Made by a program: the position numbers and the translations under genes. Shown piece after piece: positions 5,045-12,011 of a DNA stretch of 13,703 nt. Below the pieces are notes generated by a model. That model did not search any database. It was not told where the DNA came from and was given only the letters and a program-made list of their open reading frames with translations. This DNA is from Candidatus Methanophagales archaeon. GTDB taxonomy: Archaea > Halobacteriota > Syntropharchaeia > Alkanophagales > Methanospirareceae. The stretch lies in contig DAOUUS010000017.1 in NCBI GenBank assembly GCA_030668065.1, positions 1-13,703 of the forward strand, in the 5' to 3' direction. Each line of letters begins with the position of its first letter. The stretch's first letter is position 1.

Positions 5045-7840
5045 TCACCCATCCACAAAAATCGCCGGCTTCAACGGAACAGCAAACCTCTTCTTACCCT
5101 TCGGATCGTGTTCCTCATTTAGCCCTATTTCACACCCGAACTCTTTAGCTAAATACTTTTTCTCTCGCTCAATAACTTCCGGCTCACCGAGTTCAAAATA
5201 ATCCAGCTTACTTTTCATCACTTGCTTCACAAACTCGACCGTGCTCTTATCTTTTCTGAGCTTCATCGCCTCCCGGATTTTATCTTTATCCGGCAAATCC
5301 TGTATCGCACGGAATAGCTCCCACTTCCAGTCTTCCGCGGTATAAACGTAAATCTTTGTCGGCTCGAGTCTCGCTACTTTCAGTATCTCTTTTATATCAG
5401 AAATCAAAGCAACCAAATACTCCTCCTCTCGTTCCACACGGTCGTCAATAAACGCCTCGTTTAGCACCGGCAGCGTTTGCACCGAAATAAACGATTCATG
5501 CAGCTTATGCCAGATCTCTTCACATACGTGCGGTACAATAGGCGACAGGACAATCAACCATTCCTCAATTACGGCCCGGACGATCCTCTTACGTCTGTCT
5601 TTATCCTGCCGCTGCTCATAATACCGGATGTCGTTCATAGCGTTAAAAATCATGTTTATGCCGGCTTCACGTATCCGAAACGCTTCAAATAGCTCAACCG
5701 ATTCCCGTAACCGTCTGTATAACCGAGACAGCAGCCATCTATCTATATGCGTGAGCTCAGCCTCGTTTATGCTTTCCGCATCTATGCTATCCTCAAATAG
5801 CTCGACCACGGCATTAAGCTTTTTCCGCAACGCCTCCGTATCCTGTTCGCGCCAGTTGACTACGGTTGCGAAATCAGCGTTAATCGCACAATACAACCTA
5901 TACAAATCCACGCCATAGAGTTCCGACACGTCCGCCAACGGAATCACATTGCCCTTACTCTTTGACATCTTCTTGCCTTCTCGAATCATCAACTCGTTCA
6001 GAGTAATCGCACGGGGCCACCGGCTTTCCGGAAATATCGCAGCGTGGTGCATCAAAAAGAATACCAGGTGGTTGGACAGGTGCGGTGGTGCCGTATGCCG
6101 CAGATCGTTCGGGTACCAGTACTCAAACTCGTCTTTTATCCGGTTCAATACGTCAGCAGCCACGTTCAGCTCATTTGACAATTCCTGTGCATCGCCAATA
6201 CCTAAGAACACAAAATCAAAGAACTTTTCGGTTAACGCATCAACCGGCAATTGCCGCAGCAGATGTGCTATGGTGTACATAGCCATGTAAATAGTGGAAT
6301 CGCTCAGCGACTCGATGATCCAGCCTTTTTCAAATGGGAACTGTGTACCTAAACCCCGTTTCCGTGCACACGGTCTAAAAGCTAGCCAATCCACAATGTC
6401 GTGCATATAGGTTTTGTACTTTTCCGGATAGAACGTCATGCCTTCCACGAGTTTATGCCCCAACTCTTTCCACCACTCTGGAGTGTAATCTATGAACCAC
6501 TGATCTTGCAGAACCGCGACTATCACCTTGTCGCCACCGCGTGTTACCGCCTTACGTGAAGTTTCATAGAACACATCCGCTATATTCTCGCGTTTCAGCC
6601 AATCCTTAACTTCGTCTTTTATATCTGCTATTTTAACATCCGCAAAATCGCCGCACTTTTCATTCAATACGCCACGATAAAACTCGTCCTTATAGATTAT
6701 CTTCGTGGCTTCTTCCAGGCGCTCATCCATCTGGCTTTCTATTCCCATGCGTTCGCAGATCTCTTTCGCGGGTAATTCATAGCCTTCTAGGTCTATTATC
6801 TTAATCGGCTCGAGTTCGAGACTTCCCGACTTTTTTATGTCTTCCAGTGCGATGTAATCATACGGTGCATGCGCCGGAACCGAATAGACAACGCCCGTAC
6901 CTACATCTTCGTCCACGAAACTTGCCGGTAAAACCGGGACTTCTCTACCACAAACAAGCTCCTTCACTATCTTGCCTACAAAAACGCTACCTTTTGTCTC
7001 GTCGGATACCGCTATTTCGTCCTTTTGATAGCCCATTTTCTCGGCTGCTTCTTTTGAAACCACCCATGTTTCGTCTCCGACTTTTAGTTTTACATAGCTC
7101 GCAGCTGGGTTTATCCAGAGGTTTGTAACGCCGAAAATAGTCTCAGGTCGCAGAGTCGCAGCAATTAAGCAACTGCCGTCTGCAAGTTTGAACTTTATAG
7201 CCGTGTGTTCGATTACAGCTACTTTTTCGGTGTCCCCGCCTTCTATGTCGTCTTCTCCAACCGCCGAGTCGTCTTCAATCGAATAAGTGATAGGATATTT
7301 ACCCTTCTTTATCACGCCCTTATCGTACAGCTTTTTGAACTGCCACTCGATGAACTTGTTGTACATTGGCTCGGTGGTATTGAACTTCCGTCGCCAGTCT
7401 ATGGAATAGCCCATCCGCTTGAAATCCGCGGAGATACGAGCCGCGAAGAAATTCGCAACGTTCTCAGCACTACGGAAGCTATTTATGAGTTCATCTACCT
7501 TATCCGCATCTTCATAAATCGCGATGTAATCTTTGAACCGTGCCACAACCTCTTCTTCGCCTCTTGCTATGCTATCGGCAATCGCTAAAATCGGCGTGCC
7601 GGTAACGTGAAACGCCATGGGAAACAACACGTTATAGCCCTGCAAACGTTTAAATCGCGCTATTATATCGCCTAGGGTGTAGGTTCTACCATGACCGATG
7701 TGCAACGGTCCGGAGGTGTAGGGGTACGGAACGGTGAAAAAGAACTTCTTAGCGCTGCTGATTTCTGCTTCAAATGCTTTCGCATCGGCCCATCCACGCT
7801 GCCATTTCTCTTCTATCTGTTTGAAGTTTATCGCGGTCAT
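5045..7840 (-). CDS. leuS: Leucyl-tRNA synthetase, archaeal type
   Basis: 931 residues, full length for the archaeal/eukaryotic form. It charges tRNA-Leu with leucine in the cytoplasm. The class I signature HIGH (PLHIGHGRT) is at residues 47-50 and KMSKS (EGKKMSKSKGNVIP) at 624-628. Between them lies the inserted CP1 editing domain, with the threonine-rich ATLRPETIFGVTNLW (about 228-242) and the GTGVVYSVPAHAPYDY segment (about 314-329), whose aspartate is expected to hold the misacylated amino acid. The anticodon-binding helical domain and the archaeal C-terminal extension follow. The start agrees with the family; a purine-rich GAGAAGAAAG precedes the ATG. It lies 24 nt downstream of the truncated hsdM frame on the same strand but has its own TATA-like promoter. 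Confidence 0.97.
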   Translation of the reverse strand: MTAINFKQIEEKWQRGWADAKAFEAEISSAKKFFFTVPYPYTSGPLHIGHGRTYTLGDIIARFKRLQGYNVLFPMAFHVTGTPILAIADSIARGEEEVVARFKDYIAIYEDADKVDELINSFRSAENVANFFAARISADFKRMGYSIDWRRKFNTTEPMYNKFIEWQFKKLYDKGVIKKGKYPITYSIEDDSAVGEDDIEGGDTEKVAVIEHTAIKFKLADGSCLIAATLRPETIFGVTNLWINPAASYVKLKVGDETWVVSKEAAEKMGYQKDEIAVSDETKGSVFVGKIVKELVCGREVPVLPASFVDEDVGTGVVYSVPAHAPYDYIALEDIKKSGSLELEPIKIIDLEGYELPAKEICERMGIESQMDERLEEATKIIYKDEFYRGVLNEKCGDFADVKIADIKDEVKDWLKRENIADVFYETSRKAVTRGGDKVIVAVLQDQWFIDYTPEWWKELGHKLVEGMTFYPEKYKTYMHDIVDWLAFRPCARKRGLGTQFPFEKGWIIESLSDSTIYMAMYTIAHLLRQLPVDALTEKFFDFVFLGIGDAQELSNELNVAADVLNRIKDEFEYWYPNDLRHTAPPHLSNHLVFFLMHHAAIFPESRWPRAITLNELMIREGKKMSKSKGNVIPLADVSELYGVDLYRLYCAINADFATVVNWREQDTEALRKKLNAVVELFEDSIDAESINEAELTHIDRWLLSRLYRRLRESVELFEAFRIREAGINMIFNAMNDIRYYEQRQDKDRRKRIVRAVIEEWLIVLSPIVPHVCEEIWHKLHESFISVQTLPVLNEAFIDDRVEREEEYLVALISDIKEILKVARLEPTKIYVYTAEDWKWELFRAIQDLPDKDKIREAMKLRKDKSTVEFVKQVMKSKLDYFELGEPEVIEREKKYLAKEFGCEIGLNEEHDPKGKKRFAVPLKPAIFVDG

Positions 7841-7864
7841 TTCTTTCTTCTCTTAAAGTATCGC

Positions 7865-9016
7865 TCAGATAATACTTTTGTATAAGGTGTAAAATATAAA
7901 AGATGTGGATTTCGTGGGTGAAAGGCATAGTTTTATCATGACCGAGCCCGCATCACCGGTAAATAGTGGCGATCCGTTAAATATGATTGCAATGCGACTA
8001 CCACGAGGTTCCATCTTCGAGATCATATGCTGCAGGAACATGAGTGCGCCATCACTAACACATGGAAGTCCTGCATGGAACCGACCGTAAGGGTCGTTTG
8101 CTTCGTCTTTGATAAACTCCTGCTCCTTCTTCCAGCTCACGCCAAACGGTGGATTGCTCAGCATATAGTTGAATTTATTGCCTTTGAACCTGTCTCCACT
8201 GAAGCTTGTACCCGACCGGATGTTATCCGCTTCTTCGCCCATGATCAGGACATCTGATTTCGCTATCGCATACGTCTGCTCGTTCAGTTCCTGCCCGTAC
8301 ATCACGATCTCCACATCGGGATTGATCTTCTGCTGGATATGCTCCTTCGCTATTGTCAGCATACCGCCGGTACCACATGCGGGATCAAAGACAGTTCGGA
8401 TTATACCTTTACCCTGGAGTTCCGCTTGATGTTCCGCAAAGAGAAGATTCACCATCAACCGTATCACTTCCCGTGGCGTGTAGTGCTCACCCGCAGTCTC
8501 ATTAGACATTTCCGAGAACAGACGCAGGAGCTCCTCGAAGATATAGCCCATTTCATGGTTCGCGACCACATCCGGATGCAGATCGATTTCAGTGAATTTC
8601 GATACCAGCATGAACATCAGGTCGTTCTTGACCAGTTTGGCAACAATCTTATCTATCTGGAAATTCTCTATCATCTCACGGACATTATCACTGAATCCGT
8701 TGATGTAGTTATTAAAGTTCAGTTCTACGTTTCCGGCATCCTGAGCCAACCGGCGGAGGTCGTAATAGGACGTGTTGTAGAAATTCAAGCCGTTAGCTGC
8801 GTGTAGTAATACCTGTGCGGGGTCAGGCAGAATGTCCTTGAATTTGTTGTACGTTGCAATGACCGCGTCTTTGTGCTCTTCCAGTACGCAGTCCAACCGT
8901 CTCAAGACCACGAATGGGAGTATGACATCTCCGTATTCATGCTGTTTGAACGTGCCCCTTAATATGTCGTCTGCAACCTGCCATATGAAGTTTGACTTGT
9001 CCTGGAAGTTGTTCAT
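7865..9016 (-). pseudogene. hsdM: Type I restriction-modification methyltransferase HsdM, 3'-truncated
   Basis: 383 codons. HsdM is the N6-adenine methyltransferase subunit of type I systems and works with HsdS (specificity) and HsdR (restriction). The N-terminal helical domain (about 1-140), AGEHYTPREV (175-184), SAM-binding motif I DPACGTGGM (211-219) and catalytic NPPF (288-291) are intact. Family similarity ends abruptly at FTGDAGS (residue 358); the usual GESEIRR-like continuation is missing and about 25 unrelated residues follow to the stop. Complete proteins are typically over 480 residues, so the C-terminal end is lost. No other frame continues it, so this is a deletion rather than a frameshift. 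hsdS and hsdR are absent from the window. The start has a GAGGAAA Shine-Dalgarno sequence. Activity is doubtful without HsdS. Confidence 0.85.
7890..7902 (-). promoter_or_regulatory. TATA-like promoter of leuS, inside the hsdM remnant
   Basis: The minus strand reads CTTTTATATTTTA, a good archaeal TATA-box match. It predicts transcription start near 7870 and a leader of about 30 nt for leuS. The sequence lies within the last codons of the truncated hsdM frame (residues TSFIFYTL), which suggests that those codons are leuS upstream DNA rather than original hsdM sequence. Confidence 0.5.
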
Positions 9017-9127
9017 AAAGCCTATTTCCTCTTTTGGAATAAAACCCTTTAGATGTTTACACTGCTACTAATTTTGAGATGTGTGGCATAGATAAAAAGT
9101 TTGGTCTTTGTATAGCAGGGGAAAAAA

Positions 9128-9254
9128 ACCACGAGATATCACGAGATTAGCACAAGATTTTGGGGTTAACGGGGGATTTAAAAAAACAATAGTGTACGTA
9201 AGCCTGATCCAGAGTATTATCTTCTCGTGAAAATCTGTGTGATCTGTGGTTAGC
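9128..9254. repeat. Element with inverted arms built of degenerate ~12-nt units
   Basis: The left arm (9128-9161) consists of imperfect tandem units of the form CACGAGATTA: ACCACGAGAT, ATCACGAGATTA, GCACAAGATT. The right arm (9219-9254) carries the same pattern on the other strand: CTCGTGAAAAT, CTGTGTGAT, CTGTGGTTAG. Together they form a degenerate inverted repeat around about 57 nt. The element fills half of the 252-bp space between the start of hsdM and the end of the Vms1-like gene. No coding sequence is evident. Confidence 0.5.
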
Positions 9255-9268
9255 TAAACAAACACCAA

Positions 9269-10261
9269 TCAAACAACATACCATCTCGAGGACCATGCCA
9301 GTACCCGTATCTTATCAATATTCTGCTTCTCTATCTTTGCTTTTGGGTCTATGCTACGGCTAATCACCGGAATTGAACACCCCTGTGTAATCTCCTTAAC
9401 CAAACTATGTTCACCGCTTGCAACCACCAACTTTAGTTCGTTTTTATATTCAGCCACCAGTGCTTCAAACCCATCTCTTGCCTTCTCACCGTGATGTCTA
9501 ATATCCTCATCACGAAGCCGTTCGAATCTACGCTGGCTCATCCCGCCTTTTGTATGCTTCTCTTTTACACTACTACGAATTATCTTGTGATCAATAACCG
9601 CTTCCTGATCTGCTACAACGATAATAGTCTCACCTGCGTGTGCCAGTACAATGCAAATATCACGATAATACGCCAGTATCTCTTGCATCTGCCCGGTATC
9701 AAAGGCACAATCGAGTTGCCAGGTGGTATCCCGTATCGGAAACGGCAGTGCCACAATTAACGATCCCAAGCCCCGCCTTTTCATATCACAAAAAAGTGCT
9801 ATACCGGTCGGCGATTCGATCCGTGCCAGCACGTATTTGACTAATTCGTCGAGTTCTACCATTCGTTCAAACTCCGCCAGGTCGCTGATTGTCTCTCCGG
9901 GACGTAAATATACCGACAGAAGGTCATCGTTCCTCGACCGGATGGAACCCATTTGAAACATCAGGTCAGAAGTTCGTGCGTTCGTTAACGTGATAGCGTT
10001 TTTGTAGCCCGGTTCAACAGCGTTTTGCTCCTCCGGTCCCTGCTGCTTAAGCTCTCGTTCGAGAGTTTCTATCTTCTTCTCCGCATTCTTCAGTGCCAGG
10101 TCAGCCGCCTGTTTCTCTGATACCGCCTTCTTCGCTCGTACCGTCTGTTTCGAGTGCCGTTCTGCAAGCGATTTAGTCTCATATTCCAGCTCGGTTATGC
10201 GTGCCTGCATCCGTTCAATCTTTATCTCCTGCGCTTTCCGATTAAACAACCCGCCCAACAT
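9269..10261 (-). CDS. Vms1/ANKZF1-like peptidyl-tRNA hydrolase (archaeal VLRF1 type)
   Basis: 330 residues. Residues about 10-75 form a charged, Ala/Glu/Lys-rich coiled coil. The rest resembles the eRF1-like release-factor domain of the Vms1/ANKZF1 family, which in eukaryotic ribosome-associated quality control frees stalled nascent chains from tRNA. The diagnostic stretch is KHTKGGMSQRRFERLRDEDI (about residues 235-254): the GGMSQ corresponds to the family GxxQ loop, with Gln243 the expected catalytic residue, followed by the conserved RRFxRxR. A likely role is rescue of stalled ribosomes in the cytoplasm (inference). The ATG lies 3 nt after the cobD-like stop, and the Shine-Dalgarno sequence AGGTGA contains that stop (TGA), so the two are translationally coupled. 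An eRF1/pelota relative is the only alternative I consider. Confidence 0.8.
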   Translation of the reverse strand: MLGGLFNRKAQEIKIERMQARITELEYETKSLAERHSKQTVRAKKAVSEKQAADLALKNAEKKIETLERELKQQGPEEQNAVEPGYKNAITLTNARTSDLMFQMGSIRSRNDDLLSVYLRPGETISDLAEFERMVELDELVKYVLARIESPTGIALFCDMKRRGLGSLIVALPFPIRDTTWQLDCAFDTGQMQEILAYYRDICIVLAHAGETIIVVADQEAVIDHKIIRSSVKEKHTKGGMSQRRFERLRDEDIRHHGEKARDGFEALVAEYKNELKLVVASGEHSLVKEITQGCSIPVISRSIDPKAKIEKQNIDKIRVLAWSSRWYVV

Positions 10262-10264
10262 ATT

Positions 10265-11323
10265 TCACCTGTTTCGTGTACTAATCAGTTCTAAAATAGT
10301 GTTGATCAACAAATTGTTTTCCGCTTCACTACGCACCGAGAACCTTACATGAGTCGGCAGCCCAAAGGAAGTGCAGTCTCTTACCACAAGTCCATGCTCC
10401 AAAAGCGCAGCCTTCATCTTGCTCGCATCTCCAACATCAAGAATATAGAAGTTCGCATCGGACTGCACGGCAAACTCATTCTCTATCTGTTGTTTACCCG
10501 TTGCTATCTTTGCTGTCGTCTCCTTCAGAAAAGCATCACCTGCCGCGCCAATTACCGCTGTGCCTATCTTCTCCGCAAACACGCTCACGCTCCAGGGTGC
10601 TTTTATCTTCTGCATCGCCTGTATAATAGCCTCCGAACCGATGGCATAGCCGATTCGCACGCCCGGTATCGTGAACGATTTAGTTATTGACCGTAAGATG
10701 AGCAAATTCCGGCTGCTGGATACACAACTGTGTAAAGGATAAGCATCCGGTACAAATTCAACATACGCTTCGTCAATCACCAATAACGCATCTAATCGTT
10801 CCGCGGCTTCTATCAACGGTGCCTGTTCTTCTTTACCGAGATATTGCCCCGTTGGATTATTCGGATTGCAAACAAATACCACATCTTCGGGCTTCATCTC
10901 TGCTACTATCAGCTCTGGCTGGATTCGCAGTCCCGGCATTTCTATTTGCTTGACCTTCGCACCGATCACTCGCGCTGCTAGTTCGTATTCGCCATAAGTA
11001 TGTTTCAGCATCAGTACTCGTTTCTTCGCAAACGCATGCGCTACGAGCGGTATGAGTTCGGACACGCCCGCTCCTACCTGTACTTCTTCTTCCCGGCATC
11101 CGAATTTATTCGATATTTTCGCTCTCAACTCGCGGCATTCGTTATCCGGATACCTGTTCAAACCGTGAATCGCCGCTTTTAGCGCTTCGGACAGAAAACC
11201 AGGTGGCCCATACGGGTTTAAATTCGTACTAAAGTCTATTACTCTGCTATTCTTAGCTGTTCCCGGTTTCCCGCCATGCTCACAAACGCTTAGATTGTGT
11301 AGCTGAGCTCTTGGTTTCACCAT
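10265..11323 (-). CDS. cobD: PLP-dependent aminotransferase-fold enzyme, probably threonine-phosphate decarboxylase CobD
   Basis: 352 residues, fold-type I class I/II. The N-terminal HGGKPG (16-21) and VIDFSTNLNPYGPP (28-41) are typical of CobD, which decarboxylates L-threonine-O-3-phosphate to aminopropanol phosphate for the cobalamin (or cobamide) nucleotide loop. PLP-binding elements are present: NPNNPTG (153-159), DEAYVEF (184-190), the Schiff-base lysine K215 in SITKSFTIPGVRIGY, and a C-terminal arginine in VRFSVR. CobD and histidinol-phosphate aminotransferase (HisC) are close relatives; the HGG and DFSxNxNPxGPP motifs favour CobD. No other cobalamin genes are in the window. A weak purine-rich AGTAGGGTAAAG precedes the ATG. 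It is followed by the coupled Vms1-like gene, a pairing with no obvious functional link. Confidence 0.72.
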   Translation of the reverse strand: MVKPRAQLHNLSVCEHGGKPGTAKNSRVIDFSTNLNPYGPPGFLSEALKAAIHGLNRYPDNECRELRAKISNKFGCREEEVQVGAGVSELIPLVAHAFAKKRVLMLKHTYGEYELAARVIGAKVKQIEMPGLRIQPELIVAEMKPEDVVFVCNPNNPTGQYLGKEEQAPLIEAAERLDALLVIDEAYVEFVPDAYPLHSCVSSSRNLLILRSITKSFTIPGVRIGYAIGSEAIIQAMQKIKAPWSVSVFAEKIGTAVIGAAGDAFLKETTAKIATGKQQIENEFAVQSDANFYILDVGDASKMKAALLEHGLVVRDCTSFGLPTHVRFSVRSEAENNLLINTILELISTRNR

Positions 11324-11412
11324 CTTTACCCTACTAATATTTACTATATGTTGCCGCGGGTAAAAGCGCAGTACAAAAATCCGTGTACTCTTGTGGCCAC
11401 AAAAAACGTAAA

Positions 11413-11880
11413 CTACGAAATTCTGATATACCCCGATACATCTTCTATTATCCTCTCACAATAAAAGCACCTGAACCGGGGTGGGTCCTCACTCACAGTC
11501 ACGAATTTAGATATAACCGGCTCTCTTTTCGCATTGGATATGCAATTGGGGTTTGCACATCTTATAATACCCTCTATTGAACCGGGAAGGTAAACCCTGT
11601 GTTTTGCTATTACTTCGGAGTCGCGTATTATGTTTATCGTAGCGTTTGGCGCGATCAATGCGATTTTATCCACCTCTTCAGACTTTAGCTCCAGCTCTTC
11701 CACTTTTACTATGTCCTTCCGACCCATAACCTTACTTGGTACATTTATCACCACGCTTAAAACCGCGTCTGTCTTCGTGGTTATCCCTAATATCCGCAGC
11801 ACGTTCAGAGCCTGACCCGCTGTAATATGGTCTATGACCGATCCATTTGTGATTGGTACTACTTTTAATTCTTTTTTCAT
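11413..11880 (-). CDS. pyrI: Aspartate carbamoyltransferase regulatory chain
   Basis: 155 residues, normal length. PyrI binds nucleotide effectors (CTP, ATP, UTP) and joins catalytic PyrB trimers into the allosteric enzyme of the first committed step of pyrimidine synthesis. The nucleotide-binding domain is residues about 1-100, with KKELKVVPITNGSVIDHITAGQAL at the start and the conserved INVPSKVMGRKDIVK (45-59). The zinc domain has four ligands, C108, C113 (CANPNC), C138 and C141 (CFYC). The ATG at 11880 matches the family start, yet only 9 nt separate it from the tRNA-Phe 3' end, with no Shine-Dalgarno sequence. The catalytic gene pyrB, usually directly beside pyrI, is absent here and must lie elsewhere. 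cobD follows after 89 bp on the same strand. Confidence 0.97.
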   Translation of the reverse strand: MKKELKVVPITNGSVIDHITAGQALNVLRILGITTKTDAVLSVVINVPSKVMGRKDIVKVEELELKSEEVDKIALIAPNATINIIRDSEVIAKHRVYLPGSIEGIIRCANPNCISNAKREPVISKFVTVSEDPPRFRCFYCERIIEDVSGYIRIS

Positions 11881-11889
11881 TTACTTTGA

Positions 11890-11963
11890 TGGGGCCGCCG
11901 AGATTTGAACTCGGGACAACTCGGTCTTCAGCCGAGCGCTCTCCCAGTCTGAGCTACGGCCCC
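11890..11963 (-). tRNA. tRNA-Phe (anticodon GAA)
   Basis: A complete 74-nt cloverleaf folds on the minus strand: 7-bp acceptor stem GGGGCCG/CGGCCCC, D stem GCTC/GAGC, anticodon stem CTCGG/CCGAG with loop CTGAAGA (anticodon GAA), a 5-nt variable loop TTGTC, T stem CCGAG/CTCGG with loop TTCAAAT, and discriminator A. CCA is not encoded: the next bases are TCA. No intron. The 5' end lies 48 bp from the divergent tldD start and the 3' end 9 nt from the pyrI start. Confidence 0.97.
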
Positions 11964-12011
11964 TCTATTATTAATAATATCACCACAGTTATTATATTTC
12001 TTTATTGTAAA
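11964..12011. promoter_or_regulatory. 48-bp divergent promoter spacer between tRNA-Phe and tldD
   Basis: This is the whole space between two divergent genes and is very A/T-rich. On the minus strand AAATATAATAA (11989-11999) has its centre about 31 bp before the tRNA 5' end, suiting a start a few bases upstream of the mature tRNA. On the plus strand ATTATTAATAATAT (11967-11980) has its centre near 11974, placing tldD transcription start close to 12000 and giving a leader of about 10 nt. tldD has no Shine-Dalgarno sequence, which agrees with this. The two core promoters would interleave. Confidence 0.4.

Noticed and set aside
7205..7588. 127-residue plus-strand ORF
   Set aside because: It is a shadow of leuS on the opposite strand.
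8339..8806. 155-residue plus-strand ORF
   Set aside because: It is a shadow of hsdM; the minus-strand frame has clear methyltransferase motifs.
9128..9161. Short tandem units considered as a CRISPR array
   Set aside because: The units are about 12 nt, degenerate and lack spacers; they form one arm of an inverted element.
11853..12011. N-terminal extension of the tldD reading frame
   Set aside because: It runs across tRNA-Phe and the pyrI start on the opposite strand, has no family similarity, and the normal TldD N-terminus begins at 12012.
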